Assembly (NCBI GenBank): GCA_938027685.1
Contig: CALJAM010000037.1
Span: 1 to 44,641 of the forward strand
Direction of reading: 5' to 3'
From: an uncultured Bryobacteraceae bacterium
Lineage (GTDB): Bacteria > Acidobacteriota > Terriglobia > Bryobacterales > Bryobacteraceae
Length of the DNA stretch: 44,641 bases
Made by a program: the position numbers and the translations under genes. The notes below the pieces were generated by a model. That model was given only the letters and a program-made list of their open reading frames with translations, searched no databases and was not told the origin of the DNA. How positions within the stretch are numbered: position 1 is the stretch's first letter; each line of letters begins with the position of its first letter. This document shows, piece by piece, positions 18,001 to 24,892 of the stretch.

Positions 18001-18431
18001 CGGTTTGGGAGGCTCTGGGCGGCGGTTGGAGTCTAGCCGGCGTGACGACCTTTCAGAGCGGCAACCCAGTGGCGATCTCACGGCCCTCGGTGAACGTGGG
18101 CCGCAGCGCGAAAATCGCCAATCCGAACGTCGATCGCTGGTTCGATACCGCGGTCTTCGCGCTGGCTGAACCCTTCACTTTCGGCAACGTGGGACGCCGG
18201 CTGCCCGACGTCCGCACGCACGGTCTGAAGGCCTTCGACTTCGCCCTGGGCAAGAACTTCGAGGTGAGCGAACGGGTGAGGCTGAAGTTCCGGGCCGAGG
18301 CCTTCAATGCGTTCAACACGCCGCAGTTCGCCGCGCCCTCGGGCGCGGTCGGGTCGGCCGCCTTCGGACGCGTCTCGTCGCAGTTAAACCGTCCGCGCTC
18401 GGTGCAATTCGGGCTGCAGCTGTACTGGTGA
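15033..18431 (+). CDS. Oar-like TonB-dependent receptor with N-terminal carboxypeptidase-regulatory-like domain
   Basis: 1132 residues. Signal peptide MTLILQRVLLCLLLTVPTLVGQ. The CnaB-like domain follows at ~24-105 (TGVVTDPTGAVIAQAELEL, then GIYLFPNVEPGQYRLTVSL). The plug-like segment includes ITVTAEAPLLESETAGFGQV and EIYLDGAPNTSVDRG. The barrel shows YYGFYFQENWKLTNRFTLNL and NNFGPRFGFAWRL, and ends in the aromatic terminus FGLQLYW. It acts as an outer-membrane, TonB-energised importer of an unknown substrate. The start is set by the AGGAGG at 15021. The soluble regulator-like gene begins 41 nt after its stop and is likely cotranscribed. The nearest operator-like element is the 17-mer at 14970. 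Confidence 0.92.
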   Translation: MTLILQRVLLCLLLTVPTLVGQTFRGRLTGVVTDPTGAVIAQAELELTNLATGVSQRVVSNQQGIYLFPNVEPGQYRLTVSLSGFRTFVREPITVPVGANLTLDVQLEVGPMTERITVTAEAPLLESETAGFGQVVNERFLREMPLNARNPMMLVTLTPGVIPHTGWFSREGIGTGNIEQGRDQFAAAFQVGGGRHLSNEIYLDGAPNTSVDRGYMAYIPPVDSTQEFKVEANPFSAEYDRTTGGVINLVTKGGSNQLRGTAYEFYRTSRLDANDFFFNRAGRTDKPIWHRNQFGFNLGGPIRVDRTFFFVNYEGLRQLVPFSFTTTVPSAAQRQGDFSTTRATDGRLIVIYDPLTTKRDPVTGALSRSPFPGNVIPAQRHDRVGRALVNSYPMPNQTGDPITGVRNHFMSDNGRSNMNNYGARIDQAFGVRNRMFGRFSFRKDKRTAANPYGPGHPATNEGAPTDRAYNVTLSDIHTFSPTFTAELRASFARHHTAEISPSYGFDLTSLGFPAYMAQVVKPFFPKVSVADLSSMGRDRFYNQVRDTVAVQGAVTKLAGRHSMKAGWDFRVPRFHLDRNLNSTGTYSFNRAMTQGPDPLRASVVAGHGAASLLLGAGAGGNVTHTDVFTLNRHYYGFYFQENWKLTNRFTLNLGLRYNLEIGQNESHDRIAYLDLDAPNPLGQKVGLPLRGLLGFVGRGGVSRNLVETDKNNFGPRFGFAWRLKDQTVLRGGYGVFYAPQWIEAYDANMYASFNSTTDWVATLDGLVPENYISNPYPKGFSLPKRDRDPLTNVGATISGWIRNEPVGYVQQWNFTVQRQLTSSLLVEAAYWANKGTKLQRYGGVPENQLPNRYLSLRAALNELVPNPFYGYIERGALSGPTVARRQLLLPFPQYTAVNRTGPSLGNSVYHAFTLRVEQRFTRDLSLLASYTAAKQIDDFEDPFGAPPLDRENLRLERSVSSFDTPQRLVMSYVYEFPFGRQKRFGRTWSPVWEALGGGWSLAGVTTFQSGNPVAISRPSVNVGRSAKIANPNVDRWFDTAVFALAEPFTFGNVGRRLPDVRTHGLKAFDFALGKNFEVSERVRLKFRAEAFNAFNTPQFAAPSGAVGSAAFGRVSSQLNRPRSVQFGLQLYW

Positions 18432-18472
18432 GATCCGCCCGCAGCGCCGCCCTCTGCTAAGATGAGGGCGAG

Positions 18473-19612
18473 GTGCTGCGGCGACAGGCGATTACCCGGA
18501 GCGAGCGCGAACTGGTGGGGCGCATCTTGTCCAGTCGCCAGTTCGCGCACGCACACACGCTCAAGCGCGTACTCCTGTACCTTGTCGAATGCGCCGACCG
18601 CGGCGGACCGCCTCCTAAAGAGTACGAAATCGCGGTGCGGGCCCTGGGCCGCCCGGAAACCTTCGATCCGCGCACCGATCCCATCGTGCGTGTCAGCGTC
18701 GCCAGCATCCGCAACCGCCTGGCCGCCTACTTCGCGACGGAGGGCCGCCGCGAGCCGTTGCGGCTGGAGATTCCGCGCGGCCAGTACGGCGTGATCTTTA
18801 CTCCGGCCGAGCAGGAGGCCGAGACGAGCGAGCCCGAGCGCGCACTGTCGCGATTTTGGGCTCCTTACCTAACCGGCCGCGCGCCGAACGTGATCATTTA
18901 CACCGAACCCTTGTTTTTCCGCGATAACCGCGGCCACTTCTACCGCGATTGGTATATCAACGATCCCTCAGGCTGTCAGCAGGTCCAGGAGCTGTTGAAG
19001 TCCTGCGGGTTGGGCCCGTTTGAGCCTGCCTATCATTACCTTTCCGCCGGCGAAGTGCACTGCATGCTCTCGCTCTCGCGCATGTTCCACGAAATGGGCG
19101 TCCCCGTGGAGACGCGCAGCAGCCGGGTAACCTCCTGGAACGAGCTCAGGCACGTCAATCTGATCCTTCTGGGCAGCCCCCGTACAAATCCTTTCTTGAG
19201 TTGTCTGCAGAGCGACGAGCCCTTCATTGTCACCTGCGATGCCATCGAGAACCGGCGGCCTCAGCCTGGCGAACTTCCCCGTTATGCCGGACTGCGCCGC
19301 ATGGATGGTGCTTTGGCCCGCCGAACCGAGTACGCCCTCGTCACCCGACGTCCGGCCCTGCTCTCCGGCTGCGCCATTACCATGATCGCTTCCAACCACG
19401 GCAAGGCCATCGAGGGCGCGGGGCATTTCCTCACGCTCGACGATCGGGTCAATGATCTTTTGCCTGCCCTTCGGGCCGCCGGCGAAACTCAGATCGCCTC
19501 CCGGTTCCAGCTCCTCATGCGCGTGGAAATGATGGATCTCAACGACGAAGTGGTGGAGACCGACTGCGTGGCGGTACGTGTGCTGAAGGAGACCGCCGCA
19601 ACCGTCAGCTAA
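18473..19612 (+). CDS. soluble homologue of the regulator-like protein at 8972
   Basis: 379 residues from GTG 18473, preceded by GAGGGCGAG. Residues ~1-110 carry the same N-terminal domain: FAHAHTLKRVLLYLVECADR, PKEYEIAVRALGRPETFDPR, DPIVRVSVASIRNRLAAYF and LEIPRGQYGVIFT. Unlike the protein at 8972, no transmembrane helix follows; a short acidic linker (AEQEAETSEPE) leads straight to the second domain. That domain aligns block for block with the other protein: NVIIYTEPLFFRD, YHYLSAGEVHCMLSLSRMF, VNLILLGSPRTNPF, EYALVTRRP and ASNHGKAIEG. DNA binding by the first domain and ligand sensing by the second are inferences. It follows the receptor at 15033 by 41 nt and precedes the dehydrogenase operon by 64 nt, so it could control either. 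Confidence 0.82.
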   Translation: MLRRQAITRSERELVGRILSSRQFAHAHTLKRVLLYLVECADRGGPPPKEYEIAVRALGRPETFDPRTDPIVRVSVASIRNRLAAYFATEGRREPLRLEIPRGQYGVIFTPAEQEAETSEPERALSRFWAPYLTGRAPNVIIYTEPLFFRDNRGHFYRDWYINDPSGCQQVQELLKSCGLGPFEPAYHYLSAGEVHCMLSLSRMFHEMGVPVETRSSRVTSWNELRHVNLILLGSPRTNPFLSCLQSDEPFIVTCDAIENRRPQPGELPRYAGLRRMDGALARRTEYALVTRRPALLSGCAITMIASNHGKAIEGAGHFLTLDDRVNDLLPALRAAGETQIASRFQLLMRVEMMDLNDEVVETDCVAVRVLKETAATVS

Positions 19613-19628
19613 TTAACGGTAAATTACT
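19613..19628. promoter_or_regulatory. variant of the conserved motif: TTAACGGTAAATTACT
   Basis: Matches the 17-mer copies at 14 of 16 positions. In its context TAATTAACGGTAAATTA (19611-19627) it is a near-perfect palindrome. It starts directly after the stop of the regulator-like gene and lies about 50 nt before the E1-alpha start at 19677, where an operator for the operon would be expected. Confidence 0.5.
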
Positions 19629-19676
19629 GCCGCCGTCGCCACGCCGAGTGTATTAAGAGAATTTCGGGGAACCTGC

Positions 19677-20672
19677 ATGAGCGTCACCCCACAATCGTCT
19701 CCCGCGGCCCTGGCCGCTCTGCCCCGTAACCTGCTGGAGCGGCTTTACCGCACCATGGTACGCATCCGCCTGTTCGAACAAAAGGCCCTTGAACTGTTTC
19801 TCGCGGGCGAGTTACCCGGGTTCCTCCACTCCTGCCTGGGGCAAGAGGCGGTGGCGGCTGGCGTCTGTGCCGCCCTGCGTGAAGACGACTACATTACCAG
19901 CACGCACCGGGGACACGGCCACGTGCTCGCCAAAGGACTCGCTATGGATCGCATGATGGCGGAACTGTACGGCAAAACGACGGGCTATTGCAAGGGCAAG
20001 GGCGGCTCCATGCACATCGCCGACTTCTCCTGCGGCGTTTTGGGAGCCAACGGCATCGTAGCGGCGGGACTGCCCATCGCCACCGGCGCCGCGCTTTCCG
20101 CTCAGATGCGGAGAAGCGGCCAGGTGGTGGCGGCATTCTTCGGCGACGGGGCGACCAGCCAGGGCGCCTTCCACGAAGCCGTCAACCTGGCAGCGGTCTG
20201 GAAATTGCCCGTGGTCTACGTCTGCGAGAACAATCACTACGCGGTCTCCACTCCGCTCGAGCGGCAGATGCGCATCGCGTCGGTGAGCGAGAGAGCCGCG
20301 GCCTACGGCATCCCGGGTATCACGGTCGATGGCAACGATGTGGTTGCGGTCTACCAGGCGGCCGGCGACCTCATCGAGCGCGCCCGGCGAGGCGAAGGAC
20401 CTGCGCTTTTGGAATGCCGTACGTATCGCTGGCTCGGGCACTATGTCGGCGATCCCGCTACGTACCGCCCTCCCGAGGAGTTGGCCTGGTGGAAGAGTCG
20501 CGACCCGCTGCTGATCTTCGAGCGCCGCCTCCTGCAAGAGGCGGACTTCAGCGAGCAAGAGCTCGCGTTGGTCCGCCGGGAAGCTTCGGATGAGCTCGAG
20601 GCCGCCGTCGACTTCGCCCGCCGCAGTCCCGCTCCCCGCCCGGAAGACGCTCTGGAGGATGTGTGGCCATGA
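19677..20672 (+). CDS. thiamine-diphosphate-dependent 2-oxoacid (pyruvate/acetoin-type) dehydrogenase E1, alpha subunit
   Basis: 331 residues, the usual length for E1-alpha of pyruvate, branched-chain or acetoin dehydrogenases. Together with the beta subunit it decarboxylates (or cleaves) its substrate on thiamine diphosphate and passes the acyl group to a lipoyl lysine. The ThDP/Mg2+ motif is GDG (156-158) with ENN (184-186), in FFGDGATSQGAFHEAVNLAA and YVCENNHYAVSTP. The conserved THRGHGH (76-82), GKGGSMH (107-113) and GANGIVAAGLP regions are intact. GGGGAA lies before the ATG. It opens an operon whose next gene overlaps by ATGA. The substrate cannot be deduced; acetoin-type enzymes are the closest in subunit size. 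First gene after the palindrome at 19611. Confidence 0.92.
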   Translation: MSVTPQSSPAALAALPRNLLERLYRTMVRIRLFEQKALELFLAGELPGFLHSCLGQEAVAAGVCAALREDDYITSTHRGHGHVLAKGLAMDRMMAELYGKTTGYCKGKGGSMHIADFSCGVLGANGIVAAGLPIATGAALSAQMRRSGQVVAAFFGDGATSQGAFHEAVNLAAVWKLPVVYVCENNHYAVSTPLERQMRIASVSERAAAYGIPGITVDGNDVVAVYQAAGDLIERARRGEGPALLECRTYRWLGHYVGDPATYRPPEELAWWKSRDPLLIFERRLLQEADFSEQELALVRREASDELEAAVDFARRSPAPRPEDALEDVWP

Positions 20673-21643
20673 GCCAGATCTTTTATCGTCAGGCAGTGCG
20701 GGACGCGTTGCGCGAGGAAATGCGGCGCGACGAGCGTGTATTTTTGCTTGGCCTGGACATCGGCCGGTTCGGGGGCACTTACAAGGCGACGCAGGGCCTG
20801 TGGGAGGAATTCGGCGACGAGAGGGTCCGCGACACGCCGCTCTCGGAGGCCGCCATCGCGGGCGCAGCGGTGGGTGCTGCCCTGACCGGCATGCGGCCCG
20901 TGGCGGAAATCATGTACATGGACTTCATCACGATCGCCCTGGATCAGATCGCCAACCAGGCCGCCAAGTTGCGGTACATGTCCGGCGGGCAGGCCCGCAT
21001 CCCCGTAGTTTTTCGGACCCAGGAAGGAGCGGGCCGGTCGTCCGCTGCTCAGCACGCGCAGAGCCTCGAGGCCTGGGTCGCGCACATCCCAGGTCTCAAA
21101 GTCGCGCTCCCCGCCACGCCTTACGACGTCAAGGGCCTTCTCAAAACGGCCATCCGCGACGATGCGCCGGTGGTCTTCATCGAGCACAAGCTTCTCTACG
21201 GCGTCAAGGGCGAGGTGCCCGACGAGGAGTACCTGATTCCCTTCGGCCACGCTCGCGTTTGCCGCCAAGGCACGGATCTGACGATTGTCGCCCTGTCCCG
21301 TATGGTTTGGAAAGCGCTCGAGGCGGCTGAGGTGCTGGCCGCCGAGGGGATCCAAGTCGAGGTGATCGATCCCCGCACCGTCGTGCCGTTGGATCTGGCG
21401 ACCATCCTCGCGTCTGTGCGAAAAACGGGCCGCTTGCTCATCACCCACGAAGCCTACACCGGTTTTGGCGTCGGCGCCGAAATAGCTTCGCAAGTTGTCG
21501 AGCAGGCCTGGCAGACGTTACGCAAACCGCCCCGCCGCGTTTGTGGACGGAACGTCCCCATACCTTTCGCCCCGGTGATGGAGAACTACGTGATCCCACA
21601 AGTCTCGGACCTCGTGGAAGCGGCCAAGGAGCTGATGCGATGA
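20669..21643 (+). CDS. 2-oxoacid (pyruvate/acetoin-type) dehydrogenase E1, beta subunit
   Basis: 324 residues from ATG 20669, which overlaps the alpha-subunit stop as ATGA; a GTG two codons earlier is possible. It contains the pyrimidine-binding half of the active site: DTPLSEAAIAGAAVGAAL (catalytic Glu in the LSE stretch), EIMYMDFITIALDQIANQAA and RTQEGAGRSSAAQHAQSLEA with the conserved His of the QHSQ-like motif. The transketolase C-domain fold follows (VEVIDPRTVVPLD, LLITHEAYTGFGVGAEIA). The full family length is present. The alpha2-beta2 heterotetramer is expected to be cytoplasmic. The next gene, a lone lipoyl domain, overlaps its stop. Confidence 0.92.
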   Translation: MSQIFYRQAVRDALREEMRRDERVFLLGLDIGRFGGTYKATQGLWEEFGDERVRDTPLSEAAIAGAAVGAALTGMRPVAEIMYMDFITIALDQIANQAAKLRYMSGGQARIPVVFRTQEGAGRSSAAQHAQSLEAWVAHIPGLKVALPATPYDVKGLLKTAIRDDAPVVFIEHKLLYGVKGEVPDEEYLIPFGHARVCRQGTDLTIVALSRMVWKALEAAEVLAAEGIQVEVIDPRTVVPLDLATILASVRKTGRLLITHEAYTGFGVGAEIASQVVEQAWQTLRKPPRRVCGRNVPIPFAPVMENYVIPQVSDLVEAAKELMR

Positions 21644-21891
21644 CGGAAATCCGTATGCCCCAACTTGGCCAGACGATGACCGAGGGGACCATCCAAAAGT
21701 GGCTCAAGCAGGAGGGAGAGTTCGTCGCCCGCGGCGAGCCGCTTCTGGAAGTGGAAACCGACAAGGTAGTGATGGTAGTGGAGTCCCCGGCCGAGGGCGC
21801 TTTGCTGAAGATCGTGCACGGTGAGAATGCGACGGTTCCGGTGGGCGCCCTGATTGCGGTGCTGGGAGATCCGAGCGAGCGAGTCCCATGA
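21640..21891 (+). CDS. free-standing lipoyl-domain protein
   Basis: 83 residues from ATG 21640, overlapping the E1-beta stop by ATGA. The whole protein is one lipoyl/biotinyl domain: IRMPQLGQTMTEGTIQKWLK, then LLEVETDKVVMVVESPAEG. The lysine to be lipoylated is K42 in ETDKV. In pyruvate and acetoin dehydrogenases this domain is normally fused to the E1/E3-binding and acyltransferase (E2) domains. Here the stop codon follows directly and the next gene begins at that stop, so nothing is missing through a frameshift. It presumably acts as a mobile acyl carrier for the E1 encoded upstream, with E2 core and E3 supplied elsewhere. A methylamine- or glycine-cleavage-H-type role is less likely given the E2-like sequence. 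Confidence 0.88.
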   Translation: MTEIRMPQLGQTMTEGTIQKWLKQEGEFVARGEPLLEVETDKVVMVVESPAEGALLKIVHGENATVPVGALIAVLGDPSERVP

Positions 21892-23012
21892 AACGCCCAA
21901 TCCGCTTTGGTCTGATCGGCCACCGCTTCATGGGCAAGGCCCACAGCCAGGCCCTGCACGATGTGAGCTTCTTCTTTCCAACCCCGTACGAGCCGGTGCG
22001 CGCCGTGATTTGCGGATTGGAAGCCGATCTGCCCGAGGCGGCCGCCCGCTACGGCTGGGCGCGCCATACAAAGGATTGGCGCGAGGTGGTTTCCGATCCT
22101 GAAGTGGACGTGGTGGTGATTGCCTCCCCGGGCAACACGCACTGTGAGATCGCCCTCGCCGCCGCCCAGGCCGGTAAGCACGTGATCTGCGAAAAACCGC
22201 TGGCCCGTACCGCAGAGGAAGCGGAACGCATGTGGCGCGCGGCCGAGCGCGCCGGGGTGAAGCATTTGGTGAACTTCAACTATCGCCGCCTGCCTGCCGT
22301 TCAGTTGGCCCGCGACCTCATCGCCGCCGGCAAGCTTGGCCAGGTCTATTATTTCCGCGGCACTTACTGGCAGGATTGGGCCCTCGACCCTGCCTTCCCC
22401 TTCGTGTGGCGCATGGACAAGAGCATCGCCGGAGATGGATCCATGGCCGATAAGGGTTCGCACCTGGTCGATTTGGCGCTCTTCCTGGTGGGGGACATCG
22501 CGGAGGTAGCCGCCGCGAAAACGATTTTCGTCCGCGAACGCGCGCTTGCCTCGGGCGAACCGCGCCCGGTGACCACCGACGACGCGGCCGCTTTCGTGGT
22601 GCGCTTCCGCAACGGGGCGCTCGGCCTTTTCGGCACTTCGCGCATGAGCGCCGGCCATAAGAACGCCCTGGGATTCGAGGTGAACGGAAGCCTGGGAAGC
22701 TTGCTCTTCGATCTGGAGCGCCTCAATGAACTGCAAGTCTACTTTGCAGGGGATGAACCGGATACGAACGGCTTCCGCACCGTGATGGTCACCGAATCGG
22801 CTCACCGCTACGTCGCACACTGGTGGCCTCCCGGCCACGTGCTGGGTTGGGAACACGCCTTCATACACCAGTACTGGGAGTTTCTCGAAGCGCTGCGCGA
22901 GGACCGGCAGCCTTCGCCCAACTTCTACGACGGATACCGCGTGCAGCTCGTGCTGGACGCGGTGGCGCTCGCCGATCAACAGAAAACTTGGATCGCAGTA
23001 CCCGAAGTTTAA
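21888..23012 (+). CDS. Gfo/Idh/MocA-family NAD(P)-dependent oxidoreductase
   Basis: 374 residues, start ATG 21888 overlapping the lipoyl gene stop by ATGA. The N-terminal Rossmann fold is IRFGLIGHRFMGKAHSQAL (glycine motif G-x-x-G-x-x-x-x-G variant). The family signature EKP lies in HVICEKPLARTAEEAERMW (about 100-119), with the Lys a usual catalytic residue. The C-terminal substrate domain has NFNYRRLPAVQLARDLI, YWQDWALDPAFPFVWRMDK and DKGSHLVDLALFLVGDI, where the GSH...D pattern provides the catalytic His. Enzymes of this family oxidise or reduce sugars and inositols. In this operon a role in converting a sugar or sugar acid ahead of the transketolase is likely. The substrate is unknown. Confidence 0.9.
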   Translation: MKRPIRFGLIGHRFMGKAHSQALHDVSFFFPTPYEPVRAVICGLEADLPEAAARYGWARHTKDWREVVSDPEVDVVVIASPGNTHCEIALAAAQAGKHVICEKPLARTAEEAERMWRAAERAGVKHLVNFNYRRLPAVQLARDLIAAGKLGQVYYFRGTYWQDWALDPAFPFVWRMDKSIAGDGSMADKGSHLVDLALFLVGDIAEVAAAKTIFVRERALASGEPRPVTTDDAAAFVVRFRNGALGLFGTSRMSAGHKNALGFEVNGSLGSLLFDLERLNELQVYFAGDEPDTNGFRTVMVTESAHRYVAHWWPPGHVLGWEHAFIHQYWEFLEALREDRQPSPNFYDGYRVQLVLDAVALADQQKTWIAVPEV

Positions 23013-23070
23013 GCGTATGCAAAAGGTATCCGAGTCTGGATTGCGAACTGACACGCAGTCGGCGAGGACC

Positions 23071-24105
23071 ATGACCGCCGTCGTCAAAACCCGGCCCGGT
23101 GTCGGCCACGTGCAGCTGCAAAGCGTGCCCGAGCCGCAGTGCGGTCCCGGACAAGTGAAGATAGAGGTCGCTTACAGCGGCATCTGCGGCACCGACCTGC
23201 ATGTTTACCACGACCGTTTCCCAAACTATCCGCCGGTAATACTCGGCCATGAGTTCTCGGGCATCGTGGCGGAAATCGGCCCCGGAGTCGACAGCGTGCG
23301 ACCGGGCGACCGAGTGACGGTGCTGCCCGCGTCGGCGGTCATCTGCGGGCGGTGCGAGTACTGCAGGCAGGGTTTCTACATGTTCTGCCCTAAGCGTCGC
23401 GGCATGGGGCACGGCGTGAATGGAAGTTTTACCCGGTATGTCGTGGTGCGCGAGGACCAAGTTTACGCGCTGCCCGAGGGGGTCAGCCTCGAGGAGGGCG
23501 CCTTGGCCGAGCCTTTCGCCAGTGCCGTCCAGGCCATCGAGGAAATGGGCGAGTTTCGCAATGGCGACGTCGTGCTGATTTCCGGGCCCGGCCCCATCGG
23601 TTTGCTGTGTTTGCTGCTGTTGAAGTCGCGCGCCAAAGTGATCGTGGCGGGAGCTGCCTCCGACTCTGCGCGGCTCGCGCTCGCCGCCCGGCTGGGAGCC
23701 GATATCACCGTCAACGTCGCCGAGGAGGACCTGCTCGCAGTGGTGGATCGCCAGACGCACGGACGGGGAGTAGACGTCGCTGTCGAGTGTGCGGGGACAG
23801 CCGAGTCCGTCAGAAATTGCCTCCGTGCCGCCGGCAAGCTGGGAGCTTACATACAGTTAGGCATCGCAGGTACCGAGCTGACCGTCCCCTTCGATTTGGT
23901 ATTGTATAAGCAACTGCGCGTCTGGGGATCGGTGGGTTACTCGGTCCGCACTTGGCGCCGCGTCATGGAGATTCTCCGGCAGCGCAAGCTCAACCTGACT
24001 CCGCTGATCAGTCATAAGTTGCCTTTGAGCCGCTGGCGCGAGGGCTTCCAGTTATGCGAAACCAAACAGGGCGTCAAAGTCCTGCTTTACTATGATGAGG
24101 CTTGA
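23071..24105 (+). CDS. zinc-dependent medium-chain dehydrogenase (sorbitol/threonine dehydrogenase type)
   Basis: 344 residues from ATG 23071 (GGCGAGGACC just upstream). An in-frame ATG at 23017 would add 18 non-conserved residues. The catalytic-zinc ligands lie in [13 protein letters not shown] and ILGHEFSG (Cys, His, Glu). The structural-zinc loop is [15 protein letters not shown] (four Cys). The NAD(P)-binding Rossmann motif is SGPGPIGLL. Length and motifs match polyol or threonine dehydrogenases of the MDR superfamily. It would interconvert a hydroxyl and keto group on a polyol or sugar-acid intermediate. It is separated from the preceding gene by 58 nt, the largest gap in the operon, and overlaps the next gene by 14 nt. 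Confidence 0.9.
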   Translation: MTAVVKTRPGVGHVQLQSVPEPQCGPGQVKIEVAYSGICGTDLHVYHDRFPNYPPVILGHEFSGIVAEIGPGVDSVRPGDRVTVLPASAVICGRCEYCRQGFYMFCPKRRGMGHGVNGSFTRYVVVREDQVYALPEGVSLEEGALAEPFASAVQAIEEMGEFRNGDVVLISGPGPIGLLCLLLLKSRAKVIVAGAASDSARLALAARLGADITVNVAEEDLLAVVDRQTHGRGVDVAVECAGTAESVRNCLRAAGKLGAYIQLGIAGTELTVPFDLVLYKQLRVWGSVGYSVRTWRRVMEILRQRKLNLTPLISHKLPLSRWREGFQLCETKQGVKVLLYYDEA

Positions 24106-24892
24106 AAACAAGGTAGTACTGATCACCGGCGCCAGCAAGGGAATCGGAAAAGCCATCGCTCTGGGCATGGCTCGCGAGGGCGCCGACGTCTTTCTGAACT
24201 ACAACCTGGACGCCAAAGGCGCGGAAGAGGCCGCGCATCGCATCCGGGAGCTTGGAAGGCGGGCTTGGACCGTTCGGGCCGATTTGAGGTCGCCCGCCCA
24301 GATCGAAGCCATGTTCGAGTACCTGCGGCGTGAAACGCCCGTCCTCAACGTGCTCGTAAACAACGCTGCGATCACAGGATGGACGCCGCTGTTCGAAATC
24401 ACGGTCGAGAAGTGGGACGCCGTAATCGAGACCAATTTGCGCGGGACCTTTTTCACCTCTCTGCACGCCGCCCGCTGGATGAAGGAGACCGGCGGCGGCA
24501 GCATCGTGAACGTCTCCACCAACTGCGCGGAGCTGGGCGTGAAAAACCTGGTCGCCTACGCGACCAGTAAAGGAGGCATTCATGCGATGACCCGACAACT
24601 CGCCGTCGAGCTGGCGCCATACCGGATTCGCGTGAATACCTTCGCGCCCGGCCCTACCCTCGTGGAACGCAATCTTAGTGACGACCCCGATTACAACCGT
24701 ACCTGGGGGCAGGTGGTGCCTTTGGGCCGCGCTGCCGAGCCTGAGGAAATGGTGGGCCCGGCCATCTTTCTCGCCTCCGACGAATCCAGCTTCATGACAG
24801 GCCAGCTTTTCTTCGTGGACGGAGGATGGACTGTAGCCGGGCGCCTCCCGGAGGAGTATCTCGAGCGCACCGCCCGCAAACACTCGACATGA
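24092..24892 (+). CDS. short-chain dehydrogenase/reductase (SDR)
   Basis: 266 residues, overlapping the MDR gene by 14 nt (ATG 24092, or the next codon ATG 24095). It is a classical SDR: cofactor motif TGASKGIGKAIAL (about 12-24), NNAA (about 88-91), catalytic Ser in IVNVSTN, and catalytic Tyr-Lys in YATSKGGIHAM. The C-terminal DGGWTV segment is typical of 3-oxoacyl-reductase- or gluconate-dehydrogenase-like SDRs. A basic residue after the glycine motif is not evident, so cofactor preference is open. It probably oxidises or reduces a sugar-derived alcohol together with the neighbouring dehydrogenases. The transketolase N-subunit gene starts at its stop (ATGA). Confidence 0.9.
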   Translation: MMRLENKVVLITGASKGIGKAIALGMAREGADVFLNYNLDAKGAEEAAHRIRELGRRAWTVRADLRSPAQIEAMFEYLRRETPVLNVLVNNAAITGWTPLFEITVEKWDAVIETNLRGTFFTSLHAARWMKETGGGSIVNVSTNCAELGVKNLVAYATSKGGIHAMTRQLAVELAPYRIRVNTFAPGPTLVERNLSDDPDYNRTWGQVVPLGRAAEPEEMVGPAIFLASDESSFMTGQLFFVDGGWTVAGRLPEEYLERTARKHST

